A DNA stretch of 64,000 bases, taken from the NCBI RefSeq assembly GCF_900116565.1, contig NZ_FPCJ01000001.1, positions 930,001 through 994,000 of the forward strand, read 5' to 3'. This DNA is from Thermoflavifilum thermophilum (lineage in GTDB: Bacteria > Bacteroidota > Bacteroidia > Chitinophagales > Chitinophagaceae). Below, piece by piece: positions 18,073 through 27,578 of this stretch. Below the pieces are notes generated by a model. It worked only from the letters and a program-made list of their open reading frames with translations, made no database searches and was not told where the DNA came from. A program made the position numbers and the translations under genes. The first letter of the stretch is position 1. Each line of letters opens with the position of its first letter.

Positions 18073-18660
18073 TTATCGGGGTTCGGCCACTACTTCTTTT
18101 ACTTCGGGGACGAGGCGTTTCATCATCCCTTCAATACCTGCTTTGAGCGTAATCATGGAAGAGGGACAGCCCGAGCATGCTCCCTGCAAAATCAGGGTGA
18201 GCTTGCCTTTTTCATAGTGCTTGAACTGAATAGCACCTCCGTCCATTTCTACTGCAGGCTTTACATAATTTTCCAGCAGTTCCTTGATTTTTTTCACTAC
18301 TTCCGAATCATCATCGGCAATGGCTGTGTCGGCCTGTTTTTCCAATTCCTCTTCATTGATCACGGGGCGGCCTTCTTCCAGGTAAGATTTCAAAAAGGCT
18401 TTCAGGGTGGGGATTACATCTTCCCATTGCACGTCGGGCACTTTGGTAAGGGTTACAAAATTGCTCATGATAAAAACGCCCTTGATGAAAGGGAAACTGA
18501 ACAATTCGGTAGCCAGGGGCGAAGGACGCGCCGTGGCCTCGTCCGTAAATTCAATGCTTTTACCCGGATACAGCAACCGGTTTACCACAAATTTCATGGT
18601 TTCCGGATTGGGTGTCGTCTCCGTGTATATGCTGATGGTGGGATTGCCGGTTTTAATCAT
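18073..18660 (-). CDS. NifU-like Fe-S cluster scaffold/carrier (Nfu type)
   Basis: A 195-residue protein with an Nfu N-terminal domain (about 5-95, TETTPNPETMKFVVNRLL) and a C-terminal NifU domain (about 115-190) holding the cluster-binding CSGC motif (GACSGCPSSMITLK). Nfu proteins carry [4Fe-4S] clusters to target enzymes. The ATG at 18660 is chosen; an in-frame TTG at 18684 lies inside the likely -7 promoter element and so cannot be in the transcript. Single-gene unit with its own terminator. Confidence 0.93.
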   Translation of the reverse strand: MIKTGNPTISIYTETTPNPETMKFVVNRLLYPGKSIEFTDEATARPSPLATELFSFPFIKGVFIMSNFVTLTKVPDVQWEDVIPTLKAFLKSYLEEGRPVINEEELEKQADTAIADDDSEVVKKIKELLENYVKPAVEMDGGAIQFKHYEKGKLTLILQGACSGCPSSMITLKAGIEGMMKRLVPEVKEVVAEPR

Positions 18661-18681
18661 TTTCAGTTGCTTTGTTTGATA

Positions 18682-18689
18682 CAAAATTA
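18682..18689 (-). promoter_or_regulatory. -7 promoter element of the NifU-like gene (TAATTTTG)
   Basis: Minus-strand TAnnTTTG match 21 nt before the ATG at 18660. Confidence 0.55.
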
Positions 18690-18786
18690 GTTAATTTGGC
18701 CGGCTTAAGGGGAATTTACACATCCTTTTTGTGTCAGCTTTTTTATCCTCCACTACCTTAAAAATCCGGATTATCTTTAAAAAAAT

Positions 18787-19257
18787 ATGATTATGCATGC
18801 GCAACATCCTCCTCATCGGGTGCTTCAGGCACGCAAGCGAATTGCCCTGATTGCCCACGATCATAAAAAAGCCGAGCTGATTGAATGGGCGGTGTACAAC
18901 AAGACTGCTCTATCGCGTCATGAACTATTGGCCACCGGTACTACCGGCAAACTGCTGGAAGATGCGCTGGATGTACCCATCAAAAAAATGCTCAGCGGGC
19001 CACTGGGTGGGGATCAGCAAATCGGGGCTCGTATTGCCGAAGGGAAGGTGGATGTGATGATTTTTTTCTGGGATCCGATGGAAGCTCAGCCGCATGATCC
19101 GGATATCAAAGCCTTGCTCAGGCTGGCCGTGGTGTGGAATATTCCTATTGCGTGCGACAGGGCTACGGCTGATTTTCTGATGACTTCACCGCTGATGAAC
19201 CAGGAATACCGGGCGATATTGCCTGATTACAATATGTACCTGCACCGGTCAATTTAA
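18787..19257 (+). CDS. mgsA: methylglyoxal synthase
   Basis: A 156-residue enzyme converting dihydroxyacetone phosphate to methylglyoxal and phosphate, a bypass of lower glycolysis. Conserved segments are IALIAHDHKK (H24-D25-H26), ATGTTGKLLE, SGPLGGDQQIGARIAEGKVD with the catalytic Asp region, FFWDPMEAQPHDPDIKALLR and CDRATADFL. Its stop overlaps the stop of the convergent M28 peptidase gene by 4 bp. The start may be either Met1 or Met3. Confidence 0.96.
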   Translation: MIMHAQHPPHRVLQARKRIALIAHDHKKAELIEWAVYNKTALSRHELLATGTTGKLLEDALDVPIKKMLSGPLGGDQQIGARIAEGKVDVMIFFWDPMEAQPHDPDIKALLRLAVVWNIPIACDRATADFLMTSPLMNQEYRAILPDYNMYLHRSI

Positions 19258-20318
19258 TAAGCTGGATGGGTATATATCACCTGCAAGACGGTTTGTCCCA
19301 CCGCTTTCAGGGTGGCACGATCAATGTTATCCAGGTTATCCTGCAGGGTATGCCAGTAAGCTGGGAATGGATTTTTGGGGTTGTCGCGCAGGTGAATCAC
19401 GTCAAAACAGGGGATATGAGCCATCTGGCTAACATACTGATGATCATCCTCAATGGTTACGTTGATTTTATCATACCGGAAAAAATCAGAATAACCCAGG
19501 GCGTTGGCCAGATTCCAGAATAATGTTTGCTGTGGGCCGGCAAATTGCTGGGATTGTCCTTCCATGTAAAAATGGGCATTTTTCCCGCCTACCATGTCGA
19601 GCAATATGCCATAATCGGCTACATATCCTGGCACATGCGGATGCTGAGCCCAGTATTGGGTACCCAGGCAAAAGCTGTGTGCCACACTGTCGCTTCCGTA
19701 ATCTTCGCAATCGGTCAGAAACAGGTCAATCCCAATATCTGGTTTGTGGGCATGCAGTTGCCGGGCTGTTTCCAGTAGCACGGCAACTCCACTTGCACCA
19801 TCATCGGCCCCGGGGAAAGGTTTTTTTCGGTTGGCCGGATTGGGATCCTGGTCGGCCCAGGGCCGGGTATCCCAGTGAGCCAGCAACAGCAACCGCTCCT
19901 TTGCAGCCGGATTAAAGCTGGCAATGATGTTTACACAAGGCAATTTTTCATGGTTCCAGGCCGTGAGTGTAGTTTGTTGTACATATACCGTATCAGCCCA
20001 GTTTTTCATGCGCGCAATGAGCCAATCTCCACAGGCCGCATGCGCCGGGGTACCTGGAATACGAGGGCCAAACTGCACCTGCCTGGCTACATAAGCATAA
20101 GCCGAATCCGCATCAAAAGCAGGGACGGTAATGTTTGGATTGATGAATGAGCTATTAGAAGCCGATTCAGAAGTTGACTGACGGGAATGGCAGCCACTGC
20201 TCCACATCAGCGAACCGAGAGCCCAGATTCCCAGCCCAAGCAAAACCCTTCTGCCAGAAAGGCTGACGCGCGGAAATGAACGTTTGGGAAAAACAGAAAA
20301 CGATTTAAACAAGCGCAT
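19254..20318 (-). CDS. M28-family peptidase / glutaminyl cyclase-like lipoprotein
   Basis: A 354-residue zinc enzyme with a lipoprotein signal (hydrophobic segment ending SSGC at about residue 43). Metal ligands and catalytic residues of the M28/QPCT fold are visible: AHWDTRP, GADDGASG, TDCEDYG, ILLDMVGG and IPCFDVIHL. The AHWDTRP and DxCEDYG wording is closer to glutaminyl-peptide cyclotransferases than to aminopeptidases, so it may cyclise N-terminal Gln; this is an inference. It is 24 bp downstream of cysS and overlaps mgsA tail to tail. Confidence 0.88.
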   Translation of the reverse strand: MRLFKSFSVFPKRSFPRVSLSGRRVLLGLGIWALGSLMWSSGCHSRQSTSESASNSSFINPNITVPAFDADSAYAYVARQVQFGPRIPGTPAHAACGDWLIARMKNWADTVYVQQTTLTAWNHEKLPCVNIIASFNPAAKERLLLLAHWDTRPWADQDPNPANRKKPFPGADDGASGVAVLLETARQLHAHKPDIGIDLFLTDCEDYGSDSVAHSFCLGTQYWAQHPHVPGYVADYGILLDMVGGKNAHFYMEGQSQQFAGPQQTLFWNLANALGYSDFFRYDKINVTIEDDHQYVSQMAHIPCFDVIHLRDNPKNPFPAYWHTLQDNLDNIDRATLKAVGQTVLQVIYTHPAY

Positions 20319-20342
20319 AAAATCAAGCGAATAAAATGAAAA

Positions 20343-21860
20343 TCATTGAAAGGAATAAGTTACCGATCCATCTTTTTCATCTTTGAGCTGGATGCCCATA
20401 CGCTGCAGCTGCTGGCGAATCCGGTCAGAAGTCGCATAATCCTTCCGCAACCGGGCCTCCCGCCTGATATCAATCAGCAATTCCAACAATGCTTCAACCA
20501 AACGGCTATCCTGTTTTCGAATGGGCTGTAAACCCAAAATTTCACTCATGTATAAGGAAAATGTATGTTGCAGCAACTGAATGGTGGCCGGGCTCAACTG
20601 CTCGCCCAGCTGATGGTGGCCTGCCGCATTGATGATGGGCACCAGCTCAAATAAATCAGCCAGCACCCGAGCCGTATTGAAGTCATCGTCCATGGCTTCG
20701 CGACAATCCATACACAGCTTGTGTATCCTACCCTCCAGATTATCTGGAGCCAAAGTATCGGCTGCTGGTTTCTGATGCTTACCATCAGGGAAGGTGGCTG
20801 CCATCTTTTGCAGGATATCAAAGGCCTCCCATAGCCGTTGCAATCCTCTTTCAGCTGCCTGCAGGGCTTCATTGGAAAAGTCGAGTGTACTGCGGTAATG
20901 GGTTTGCAAAATGTAAAACCGAACCACCATGGGATGATAGGGTTGCTCCAGCAGGGGATGCTGCCCGCTGAACAATTCAGTAAGCTTGATAACATTGTTG
21001 TAGCTTTTGCCCATTTTCCGCCCGTTGATGGTGATCATGTTATTGTGCATCCAGTAGCGCACGGGTGGCTCGCCATAAGCAATGGTTGACTGGGCAATTT
21101 CACATTCATGATGGGGAAATAACAAATCCATACCCCCTCCATGAATATCAAACGGATGACCCAGGTACTTGGTGCTCATGGCCGAACATTCAATGTGCCA
21201 TCCAGGGAAACCCTCTCCCCATGGGCTTTTCCAGCGCATGATATGTTGCGGAGGTGCTTTTTTCCAAAGAGCAAAATCGGCTTTGTTCCGTTTTTCTTCC
21301 TGCCCCTCCAGTTCCCTCGTGGTAGCCAGCAGCTCATCCAGCACCCGGCCACTGAGCTGCCCGTAGGGATAATGCGCCGCATATTTCACCACGTCAAAAT
21401 ACACCGAGCCATTTACCACATAGGCATAACCTTTGGCCAGGATATCCTCAATCATGCTGATCTGCTCAATGATATGCCCGGTAGCGGTGGGTTCGATGTT
21501 GGGATCCAGGCAGTTGAACTGCTGCATGCCCCAGTGAAAGAGCCGGGTGTATTTCTGCACCAGCTCCATGGGCTCCAGTTTCTCCAGTGTAGCTCCCTTG
21601 GCTATCTTATCTTCAGCTTCCCGACCTTCCTCTTCAAAATGGCCGGCATCGGTGATATTGCGTACATACCTCACCTGGTAGCCAAGATGCCGCAAATAAC
21701 GATAAACCACATCGAAGGTGATGTAAGGACGGGCATGCCCCAGATGCGATTCACCCGAAACCGTCGGACCACAGACGTACAAGCCTACATAGGGCGGATG
21801 TAGAGGTCTGAATAGTTCTTTCTGGCGGGTTAAAGAATTGTAGATCAAAAGTTCTGACAT
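20343..21860 (-). CDS. cysS: cysteinyl-tRNA synthetase
   Basis: A 505-residue class I synthetase. The zinc/HIGH region reads [19 protein letters not shown], the central zinc-ligand segment is [15 protein letters not shown] and [19 protein letters not shown], and the KMSKS loop appears as [10 protein letters not shown]. The ATG at 21860 ([10 protein letters not shown]) matches the family; a TTG 21 codons upstream would run close to the EEP stop. It lies 37 bp after the EEP gene and 24 bp before the M28 gene. Confidence 0.97.
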   Translation of the reverse strand: MSELLIYNSLTRQKELFRPLHPPYVGLYVCGPTVSGESHLGHARPYITFDVVYRYLRHLGYQVRYVRNITDAGHFEEEGREAEDKIAKGATLEKLEPMELVQKYTRLFHWGMQQFNCLDPNIEPTATGHIIEQISMIEDILAKGYAYVVNGSVYFDVVKYAAHYPYGQLSGRVLDELLATTRELEGQEEKRNKADFALWKKAPPQHIMRWKSPWGEGFPGWHIECSAMSTKYLGHPFDIHGGGMDLLFPHHECEIAQSTIAYGEPPVRYWMHNNMITINGRKMGKSYNNVIKLTELFSGQHPLLEQPYHPMVVRFYILQTHYRSTLDFSNEALQAAERGLQRLWEAFDILQKMAATFPDGKHQKPAADTLAPDNLEGRIHKLCMDCREAMDDDFNTARVLADLFELVPIINAAGHHQLGEQLSPATIQLLQHTFSLYMSEILGLQPIRKQDSRLVEALLELLIDIRREARLRKDYATSDRIRQQLQRMGIQLKDEKDGSVTYSFQ

Positions 21861-21897
21861 AAAAACGAATCCTGTTGCCGCAAAAATCGGAATTTTC

Positions 21898-23004
21898 CTA
21901 CGATCCGCCGGATTGGTGATCAATGCTTGCCAGGATGGGATAATGATCTGATGCAGGAAGCTTGATCACCTCAAATCCTTTGACCTCCAACCGCGGATCT
22001 GCGAATATATAATCAATACGCAAAGTGGGGGCGTATCGGGAATAGGTTCGTCCCAACCCTGCACCCGTTGCCAGAAAAGCGTCCTGCAAGTGCCGGCTTA
22101 TCGTAAAATAAGCCCCTGAAACCGGTGTGGTATTGAAATCGCCACAAAGAATCACCGGATAGGGACTTTGCCGGATAACCCGCGCTATCACCAGCGCCTG
22201 ACGTTCGTGCAATTGAAATCCTTTTCTGAGTTTGCGTAGCGCCTGCCATGAGCTTTGGGGATCTGAATTTTTTATGCCCTGCATTTCTTCCTGTTCCAGG
22301 CCAAATGATTGCAAATGGGCGGTCATGACCCGAATGGTATCTGCTCCGATTACCAGGTCAGCATAGGCCAGGGTCGTATGCCGGCTGCTATCCAGGATGA
22401 TTTTACCGGTATCTGCAAAGGGGAATTTCGACAAAATCATGTTTCCAAAATACCAGGTGTATCCATAAGGCGTAGCCCATTGAAAGTCGTTGGTGAAATA
22501 GGCATAAGGTTTTTGCAGCAAGGTGGTATAATGCAGCACGTTGTTTTTCTCGTTTTGCTGGTATAAATCCACTGTGGCAAACTCCTGCAGGCAAATGATA
22601 TCCGCATTGTGAAAATACAGGATCCGGTCGAAATCTTCACGCCAATGCAGCCAGGCACTTACGGCTGACTTGAAATTGTTGACATTGTAACTCATGATTG
22701 TAAAACCATTTTCCCCGTTCACAGGCTTGTTGCGCCAGTGCCAGGCCCAGGTGTGCACCACCCCTTTCCAGCCACTGATCAGCAACACAGCACTTATCAA
22801 TGCCATCTTCCCTCGCACAGGTATCCATACCATAATCAGTACCAGCATACCAAAAAAGAGATAAGGAAATGCAAGTCCGGCCAGATTCATCCACCAGGGC
22901 ACCGGTGAAGGCAGATAGCTGGCCGCTACACCTAACAGGTACAACAACCATATCAACAGCGTGGCTATGTACAACAACAGATTCCTGAACGTGAAAGAAG
23001 ACAT
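21898..23004 (-). CDS. membrane-anchored endonuclease/exonuclease/phosphatase (EEP) domain protein, copy 1
   Basis: A 368-residue protein with three hydrophobic segments in the first 100 residues and an EEP fold (DNase I-like) after that. Catalytic-type motifs are [24 protein letters not shown] and the terminal ASDHYPILA. The same family includes nucleases, sphingomyelinases and inositol phosphatases, so the substrate is unknown; the membrane anchor puts the catalytic domain outside or at the membrane face. It follows a paralogue by 11 bp. Confidence 0.85.
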   Translation of the reverse strand: MSSFTFRNLLLYIATLLIWLLYLLGVAASYLPSPVPWWMNLAGLAFPYLFFGMLVLIMVWIPVRGKMALISAVLLISGWKGVVHTWAWHWRNKPVNGENGFTIMSYNVNNFKSAVSAWLHWREDFDRILYFHNADIICLQEFATVDLYQQNEKNNVLHYTTLLQKPYAYFTNDFQWATPYGYTWYFGNMILSKFPFADTGKIILDSSRHTTLAYADLVIGADTIRVMTAHLQSFGLEQEEMQGIKNSDPQSSWQALRKLRKGFQLHERQALVIARVIRQSPYPVILCGDFNTTPVSGAYFTISRHLQDAFLATGAGLGRTYSRYAPTLRIDYIFADPRLEVKGFEVIKLPASDHYPILASIDHQSGGS

Positions 23005-23015
23005 GATACCGGAGT

Positions 23016-24158
23016 TTAGGGATGAATGGGAGAATGAAGTTGCAATTCGGCCACAACAGGGTAATGGTCGGAAAGATGCACCGGTATTCGCCTGAAATGC
23101 AGAAACTGCCAGTTGGGATCGGCCAGGATATAGTCAATGCGCAAGGTGGGGGATATGCTGTAGTAGGTAGCTCCTAATCCCTGCCCGCATTTGACAAAGC
23201 CATCCTGCAATCCTTTTGCAATTGTGAAATAGGTGAATGATACCGGTGTATCATTAAAATCACCGCAGATCAGAAAGGGGTAAGGCGATTGTTGCAGTGC
23301 CTGTTTAACACGTTTGCTTTCTTCACTGCGCCGGATGAATGCACGTTTCAGTTTACTCCAGATAGGCCTTGATGCCCGCCACGCTGTATCATTGCCCTGT
23401 TTCATCTCTTCAATCTGCATCAAATCATTTTGATTCAAATAAATGGATTGCAGGTGTACGGTAAACACCCGCACCGTGTCCTGCTTGATAACCAGGTCGG
23501 CATAAATCAGGCTTTCCGCATGGGGATGCTGAATAATGGGAATTTTGCCTGCCCGGCAAATAGGCCATCGGGAAAAGATGATGACACCGGAATGGCTGGT
23601 GCTGCTTGCCCCATTGTAATCACTGCTGAAATAACGATACGGATAACCCAGGCTATCAGAGATATACGTTTTGTAATCTTTTTGCTTCAACCGCGGGTGG
23701 TCGCTGGTAAAAAACTCCTGCAGGCAAACTATATCCGGTTGCTGACTGGCAATCAATTGCAGCATGGCACGACCATATTTCCCCCGCGGATCAGGGCGAT
23801 TATGATAAGGAGCAAAACTATGTACATTGTAACTGATCAATTTGATGACAGGTCTGGTGGTATCTTCAGTTGCTGATGAGAGATGCGGCAATGCTACCGT
23901 TACCCGGATGGCCTTCCAGCTTCCGATCAAAGCCAGCGTGGGCAATACAATCCATTTACTCCTCAGCAGCAAAGCAAATATCCATAGAAAGATTACAATA
24001 AGCAGCCACAACGGAAAAGTCAGCCCCAGAAAAGCCAACGGCCACCACGACCGGGGATCTGCATAGGGCGACCATGCTGCTAACAACAGCACCCCACTGC
24101 AACCCATCAGCACAAGATGAAACAATAAGGGAAACAATTTGTGCAAGGCAAAACGCAT
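23016..24158 (-). CDS. membrane-anchored EEP domain protein, copy 2
   Basis: A 380-residue paralogue of the adjacent EEP gene, with the same layout: three N-terminal hydrophobic segments, then ISYNVHSFAPY, VCLQEFFTSDHP, LICGDFNDTPVSFTYFTI and LSDHYPVVAELQL. The two proteins align along their whole length by eye, so this is a tandem duplication with substantial divergence. It begins 7 bp after the rhomboid stop at 24166, so rhomboid and both EEP genes are one transcript. Function unknown. Confidence 0.85.
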   Translation of the reverse strand: MRFALHKLFPLLFHLVLMGCSGVLLLAAWSPYADPRSWWPLAFLGLTFPLWLLIVIFLWIFALLLRSKWIVLPTLALIGSWKAIRVTVALPHLSSATEDTTRPVIKLISYNVHSFAPYHNRPDPRGKYGRAMLQLIASQQPDIVCLQEFFTSDHPRLKQKDYKTYISDSLGYPYRYFSSDYNGASSTSHSGVIIFSRWPICRAGKIPIIQHPHAESLIYADLVIKQDTVRVFTVHLQSIYLNQNDLMQIEEMKQGNDTAWRASRPIWSKLKRAFIRRSEESKRVKQALQQSPYPFLICGDFNDTPVSFTYFTIAKGLQDGFVKCGQGLGATYYSISPTLRIDYILADPNWQFLHFRRIPVHLSDHYPVVAELQLHSPIHP

Positions 24159-24165
24159 GAGCAGG

Positions 24166-25116
24166 CTACTGAATATCTTCCTGACTGGCTCTCTTCAGGA
24201 TTTCCCTTTCTTCCCGGGTCAGGGAATGAAAACCCTGTTCATTGATCTTATCGAGAATCTCATCAATCTTTTTTTCACTTACCCGCGATACTTTTTTAAA
24301 AGGCGGTACATCAGAACGATAGAATTTACCCGTACGATAGGTTGTTGTCTTTTCTTCCTTGTGTGGACGATGGGACATCTGCTTGCGTTCCGGATCAAAC
24401 CAGCCATTGACCCATACAAACATCCGTTGCATGCCGGCCGACCAGTCGTGCCCCCGCTGCAGTTGCCACATAAACAATGCGCCGAATGCAGCACCTCCTA
24501 AATGCGCAATATGTCCACCTGCATTGCCATGCGGAATACTTGCCAGATCCACCAGCACAAAAATGACCGTAACCACCCACAGAGGAATGCCTCCTGCAAC
24601 CATCGGGAAAAACCGGAACCTGGGAATCAGCAAAGTAACGGCAAAGGCTATTGCCATGACGCTTGCCGAAGCTCCGAAAGCAGTGGATTGCGCAGCAATA
24701 GGCCTGAATATCGGAAAGATATGATAGCTAAGCACAAACAGGGCTCCCCCGGCCAATCCGCCATAGAGATAGATCGGAGCTACCTTCTGATAACCGGCAA
24801 AATCCTGCAACAACCGCCCAAATACCCAAAACCACAACATATTGCTGAGGATATGCCAAAAACTCAGATGCACAAACATGAAAGTGAGCAACGTCCAGGG
24901 ATGCGTAACCAATCCATGCCAGGATGAAGGAAGCACCACCCAGGGCATGATCTGATCATAAAAATCTGCATAGGAAAAACCATACAGGAAATAAATAACC
25001 CGGATGAAATTGAGCAGCAAATAGACCACCAGATTGATACATATCAATTTGAAAACGATATTGTGATCCTCGCCCAGGAAAATCGTATGGCGCTGATGCT
25101 GCATCGTCGTTTTCAT
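24166..25116 (-). CDS. rhomboid intramembrane serine protease with cytosolic tail
   Basis: A 316-residue membrane protein with the rhomboid catalytic dyad: Ser150 in GASA (FGASASVMAIA) and His205 in HIAHLGG. A conserved HxxFWHILSNM segment is at about 83-94. After the last helix (about residue 217) there is a charged tail of about 95 residues rich in Lys/Glu, which is predicted cytosolic and is absent from the neighbouring rhomboid. It heads the rhomboid-EEP-EEP-cysS-M28 run. Substrate unknown. Confidence 0.9.
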   Translation of the reverse strand: MKTTMQHQRHTIFLGEDHNIVFKLICINLVVYLLLNFIRVIYFLYGFSYADFYDQIMPWVVLPSSWHGLVTHPWTLLTFMFVHLSFWHILSNMLWFWVFGRLLQDFAGYQKVAPIYLYGGLAGGALFVLSYHIFPIFRPIAAQSTAFGASASVMAIAFAVTLLIPRFRFFPMVAGGIPLWVVTVIFVLVDLASIPHGNAGGHIAHLGGAAFGALFMWQLQRGHDWSAGMQRMFVWVNGWFDPERKQMSHRPHKEEKTTTYRTGKFYRSDVPPFKKVSRVSEKKIDEILDKINEQGFHSLTREEREILKRASQEDIQ

Positions 25117-25132
25117 CCTGCACGGTTTGTTA

Positions 25133-25140
25133 CAAATTTA
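25133..25140 (-). promoter_or_regulatory. -7 promoter element before the rhomboid-EEP run (TAAATTTG)
   Basis: Minus-strand TAnnTTTG match 16 nt before the ATG at 25116. Confidence 0.5.
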
Positions 25141-25208
25141 ATATTTCTCTGCAATTCTTTGTCGGCCCCGTTTCACTTTTCCAATCAATTTTAGCCTTTT
25201 ATATTTTC

Positions 25209-25958
25209 TCAGTAATCGTACGGCGAGTGGTGGTTCTGGTTCCAAGCTTTCATCAGTATAAAACCCACCAGTGCCCCACCGAGATGGGCAAAATGGGCTA
25301 CATTGTCGCCTGCCGAATTCTGAATACCCAAGAACAATTCGATTAAGATATAAATCGTAACAAAATATTTTGCTTTGAGCGGAAAGAAAAAGTAAATGTA
25401 AATCATGCTGTTGGGAAACATGTATCCAAAAGCCACCAGCACACCGAAAATAGCGCCTGATGCGCCTAATGTAGGTACAATCCAGATTTCCTGAATCTTA
25501 TCGGGCAACATGGCGAAGGTACCGCTGATATGATGGGTGTACAGATACCACCAATTTTGCACTTGTTCTTCCGTGATACCCGTTTGCTGTAAAATCTGAT
25601 GAAAGCGCCAGGTGAGCGTAAGCATATAAAAAAATGCAGCTCCAACGCCACAAATCAGGTAAAAACTCAGAAAGCGACGAGGACCCCAGATGTTTTCCAG
25701 TATGCTGCCAAACATCCACAAGGCAAACATGTTGAAGAAAATATGTTCAAAGCTGCCATGCATGAACATGTGGGTGATAAACTGATACCAGTGAAACAAC
25801 GGCGAGCCCCAGTAGTGCAGGGCAAACATTTCATCAATATCCACGTGTATCACACGAGGCAAGGTAAGCTGTGCAAAAAATACCAGCGCATTGATGATAA
25901 TCAGATTTTTAATAACAGGAGGTAAGATCCGAAATCCGGTTGGCCTGAATCCGTTCAT
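25209..25958 (-). CDS. rhomboid intramembrane serine protease
   Basis: A 249-residue rhomboid with Ser167 in GASGAIFGVL and His225 in HFAHLGGALVG, plus the HGSFEHIFFNMFALWMFG segment at about 67-84. It lacks the long tail of its neighbour. It starts 36 bp after the rlmD stop and is 92 bp upstream of the second rhomboid, so two rhomboid paralogues lie in tandem, with a separate promoter element in between. Confidence 0.92.
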   Translation of the reverse strand: MNGFRPTGFRILPPVIKNLIIINALVFFAQLTLPRVIHVDIDEMFALHYWGSPLFHWYQFITHMFMHGSFEHIFFNMFALWMFGSILENIWGPRRFLSFYLICGVGAAFFYMLTLTWRFHQILQQTGITEEQVQNWWYLYTHHISGTFAMLPDKIQEIWIVPTLGASGAIFGVLVAFGYMFPNSMIYIYFFFPLKAKYFVTIYILIELFLGIQNSAGDNVAHFAHLGGALVGFILMKAWNQNHHSPYDY

Positions 25959-25994
25959 ATAGTTTGTTTTTCAATATCGGGCAAATGTTTGGTT

Positions 25995-27419
25995 TTATAT
26001 ACTGCTCAGTTTGACAATGTTTTCAATGTGGTGGGTATGCGGAAACATATCTACCGGCTGCACCACGTCGATGGCATAAGCTTGCTGCAGTTGTTGAAGA
26101 TCTCTGGCCTGAGTAGCAGGATTGCAGCTCACATAAATCAGTACACGTGGTCTGATTTGCAAAAGCTTTGCAATAAGCCTGGCATGCATGCCGGCACGGG
26201 GAGGATCTGTAATCACTACATCAGGCCTGCCGTGTTGGGCAATGAATGCTTCATCCCAGACATCCACTACATCCCCTGCTTGTATATGAACGTGGGAAAC
26301 CTCATTCAGGCGCACATTTTCCCGGGCATCCTCCACAGCTTCCGGTATCTGTTCAATACCGATAACCCGGGCAGCGCCTTCAGCCACATAAATGCCGATG
26401 GAGCCAGTACCGCAGTACAAGTCATACACGGTTTCCCGGCCGGAGAGAGCTGCCAGTTGCTTCACCTGATCGTACAATCGTTCGGCCTGATAACTGTTGG
26501 TCTGAAAAAAGGATTTGGGTCCGATTTTGAACACGTAGTTGCCCAGCCGTTCCAGCAAATAGCCGGGGCCATGCACAAGTTTGGGTTGCAGGTCATGCAG
26601 GGAATCGTTTCGCTTGGCATTTAACGTAACATACAGGGAGGAGAGTTCAGGTATCTCCTTCAATAGCATCTCACATAAGGCCTCACACAACTGCTGATCT
26701 TCGTATGCGAAGATGAGATTGGCCATCACCTCCTGTTGCTTGTTGATGCGCACAGAAAGGCCCCGCAGCCATCCTGTATGATGTTTGATATGATAAAACA
26801 ATTGATATCCCAGCTTTTGCTGCTGTTGCCAGACAAATGCATGCACCCGGTTGCGAAGCCGGTTAACAGGCTCAGGCACCAGATCACAGGTTTCAATATG
26901 CAGGACCCGATCAAAACGCCGGGGCACATGGTAGCCCAGGGCTGGTGGGGGAAGTTCGCCTTTCTGAGCAGTTAGCTGCCATTCCAGCCCGGGCAGGAAG
27001 GCCCTGTCCGAAGCCGTAAATTCAGCTTTGTTGCGATACCGGATGACAGGGTTGGCAGGCAGAATAGGCCGGATAGCCGGGAATCGCAGCCGGCCGATGT
27101 GCTGAAATACCTGCTCTACCTGGCGTTGTTTGTATTGCAATTGCTGCTGATAGGGCAACATTTGCCATGTGCATCCCCCGCATACACCAAAGTGCTGGCA
27201 GAAGGGATCAACCCGATCCGGTGCATAGGTATGAAAACGAATCACCCTCGCCAGCACCCAATCTTTCCGATCCTTGACCAGCTGAACATCCACTTCATCG
27301 CCCGGCACGGCTCCGCCTTCAATGAAGATTACCTTACCGTCCAGACGAGCAAGTGCACGACCTTCTGCCGCATAATCCTGTACGGATACTCGCTCAATAA
27401 TCTGATTTCTCCGGCTCAA
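25995..27419 (-). CDS. rlmD: 23S rRNA (uracil-5-)-methyltransferase, RlmD/TrmA family
   Basis: A 474-residue SAM methyltransferase that makes 5-methyluridine. It has a TRAM domain (about 5-60), the [4Fe-4S] Cys cluster CQHFGVCGGC, the SAM motif VYDLYCGTGSIGI, the substrate loop ITDPPRAG and the catalytic Cys in YVSCNPATQARDL. No ATG is available at the N-terminus. A TTG at 27440 lies inside a perfect -7 element, so the TTG at 27419 (reading MSRRNQIIERV) is the likely start with a very short leader. The exact target uridine is not certain. rhomboid follows by 36 bp. Confidence 0.88.
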   Translation of the reverse strand: MSRRNQIIERVSVQDYAAEGRALARLDGKVIFIEGGAVPGDEVDVQLVKDRKDWVLARVIRFHTYAPDRVDPFCQHFGVCGGCTWQMLPYQQQLQYKQRQVEQVFQHIGRLRFPAIRPILPANPVIRYRNKAEFTASDRAFLPGLEWQLTAQKGELPPPALGYHVPRRFDRVLHIETCDLVPEPVNRLRNRVHAFVWQQQQKLGYQLFYHIKHHTGWLRGLSVRINKQQEVMANLIFAYEDQQLCEALCEMLLKEIPELSSLYVTLNAKRNDSLHDLQPKLVHGPGYLLERLGNYVFKIGPKSFFQTNSYQAERLYDQVKQLAALSGRETVYDLYCGTGSIGIYVAEGAARVIGIEQIPEAVEDARENVRLNEVSHVHIQAGDVVDVWDEAFIAQHGRPDVVITDPPRAGMHARLIAKLLQIRPRVLIYVSCNPATQARDLQQLQQAYAIDVVQPVDMFPHTHHIENIVKLSSI

Positions 27420-27437
27420 TACAACCTGGGTTTGCCA

Positions 27438-27445
27438 CAAAAGTA
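27438..27445 (-). promoter_or_regulatory. -7 promoter element of rlmD (TACTTTTG)
   Basis: Minus-strand TAnnTTTG match 18 nt before the TTG start at 27419. A small inverted repeat, CCAGGA/TCCTGG (27464-27480), lies just upstream near the -33 position. Confidence 0.5.
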
Positions 27446-27578
27446 AGCAAATGCCCGGCTATGCCAGGAACACCTCCTGGAGAAAATATCCGCCCGGAAC
27501 CAGCTCGTTGAATAAATCTTATCTTAGCATAGGTATTCACTCAATTCCGATATATAGCTCCTGTGAAAAACTGTATGC

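Noticed and set aside
18064-18690. 208-codon plus-strand open frame
   Set aside because: Antisense to the NifU-like gene, which has the CSGC motif and its own promoter and terminator.
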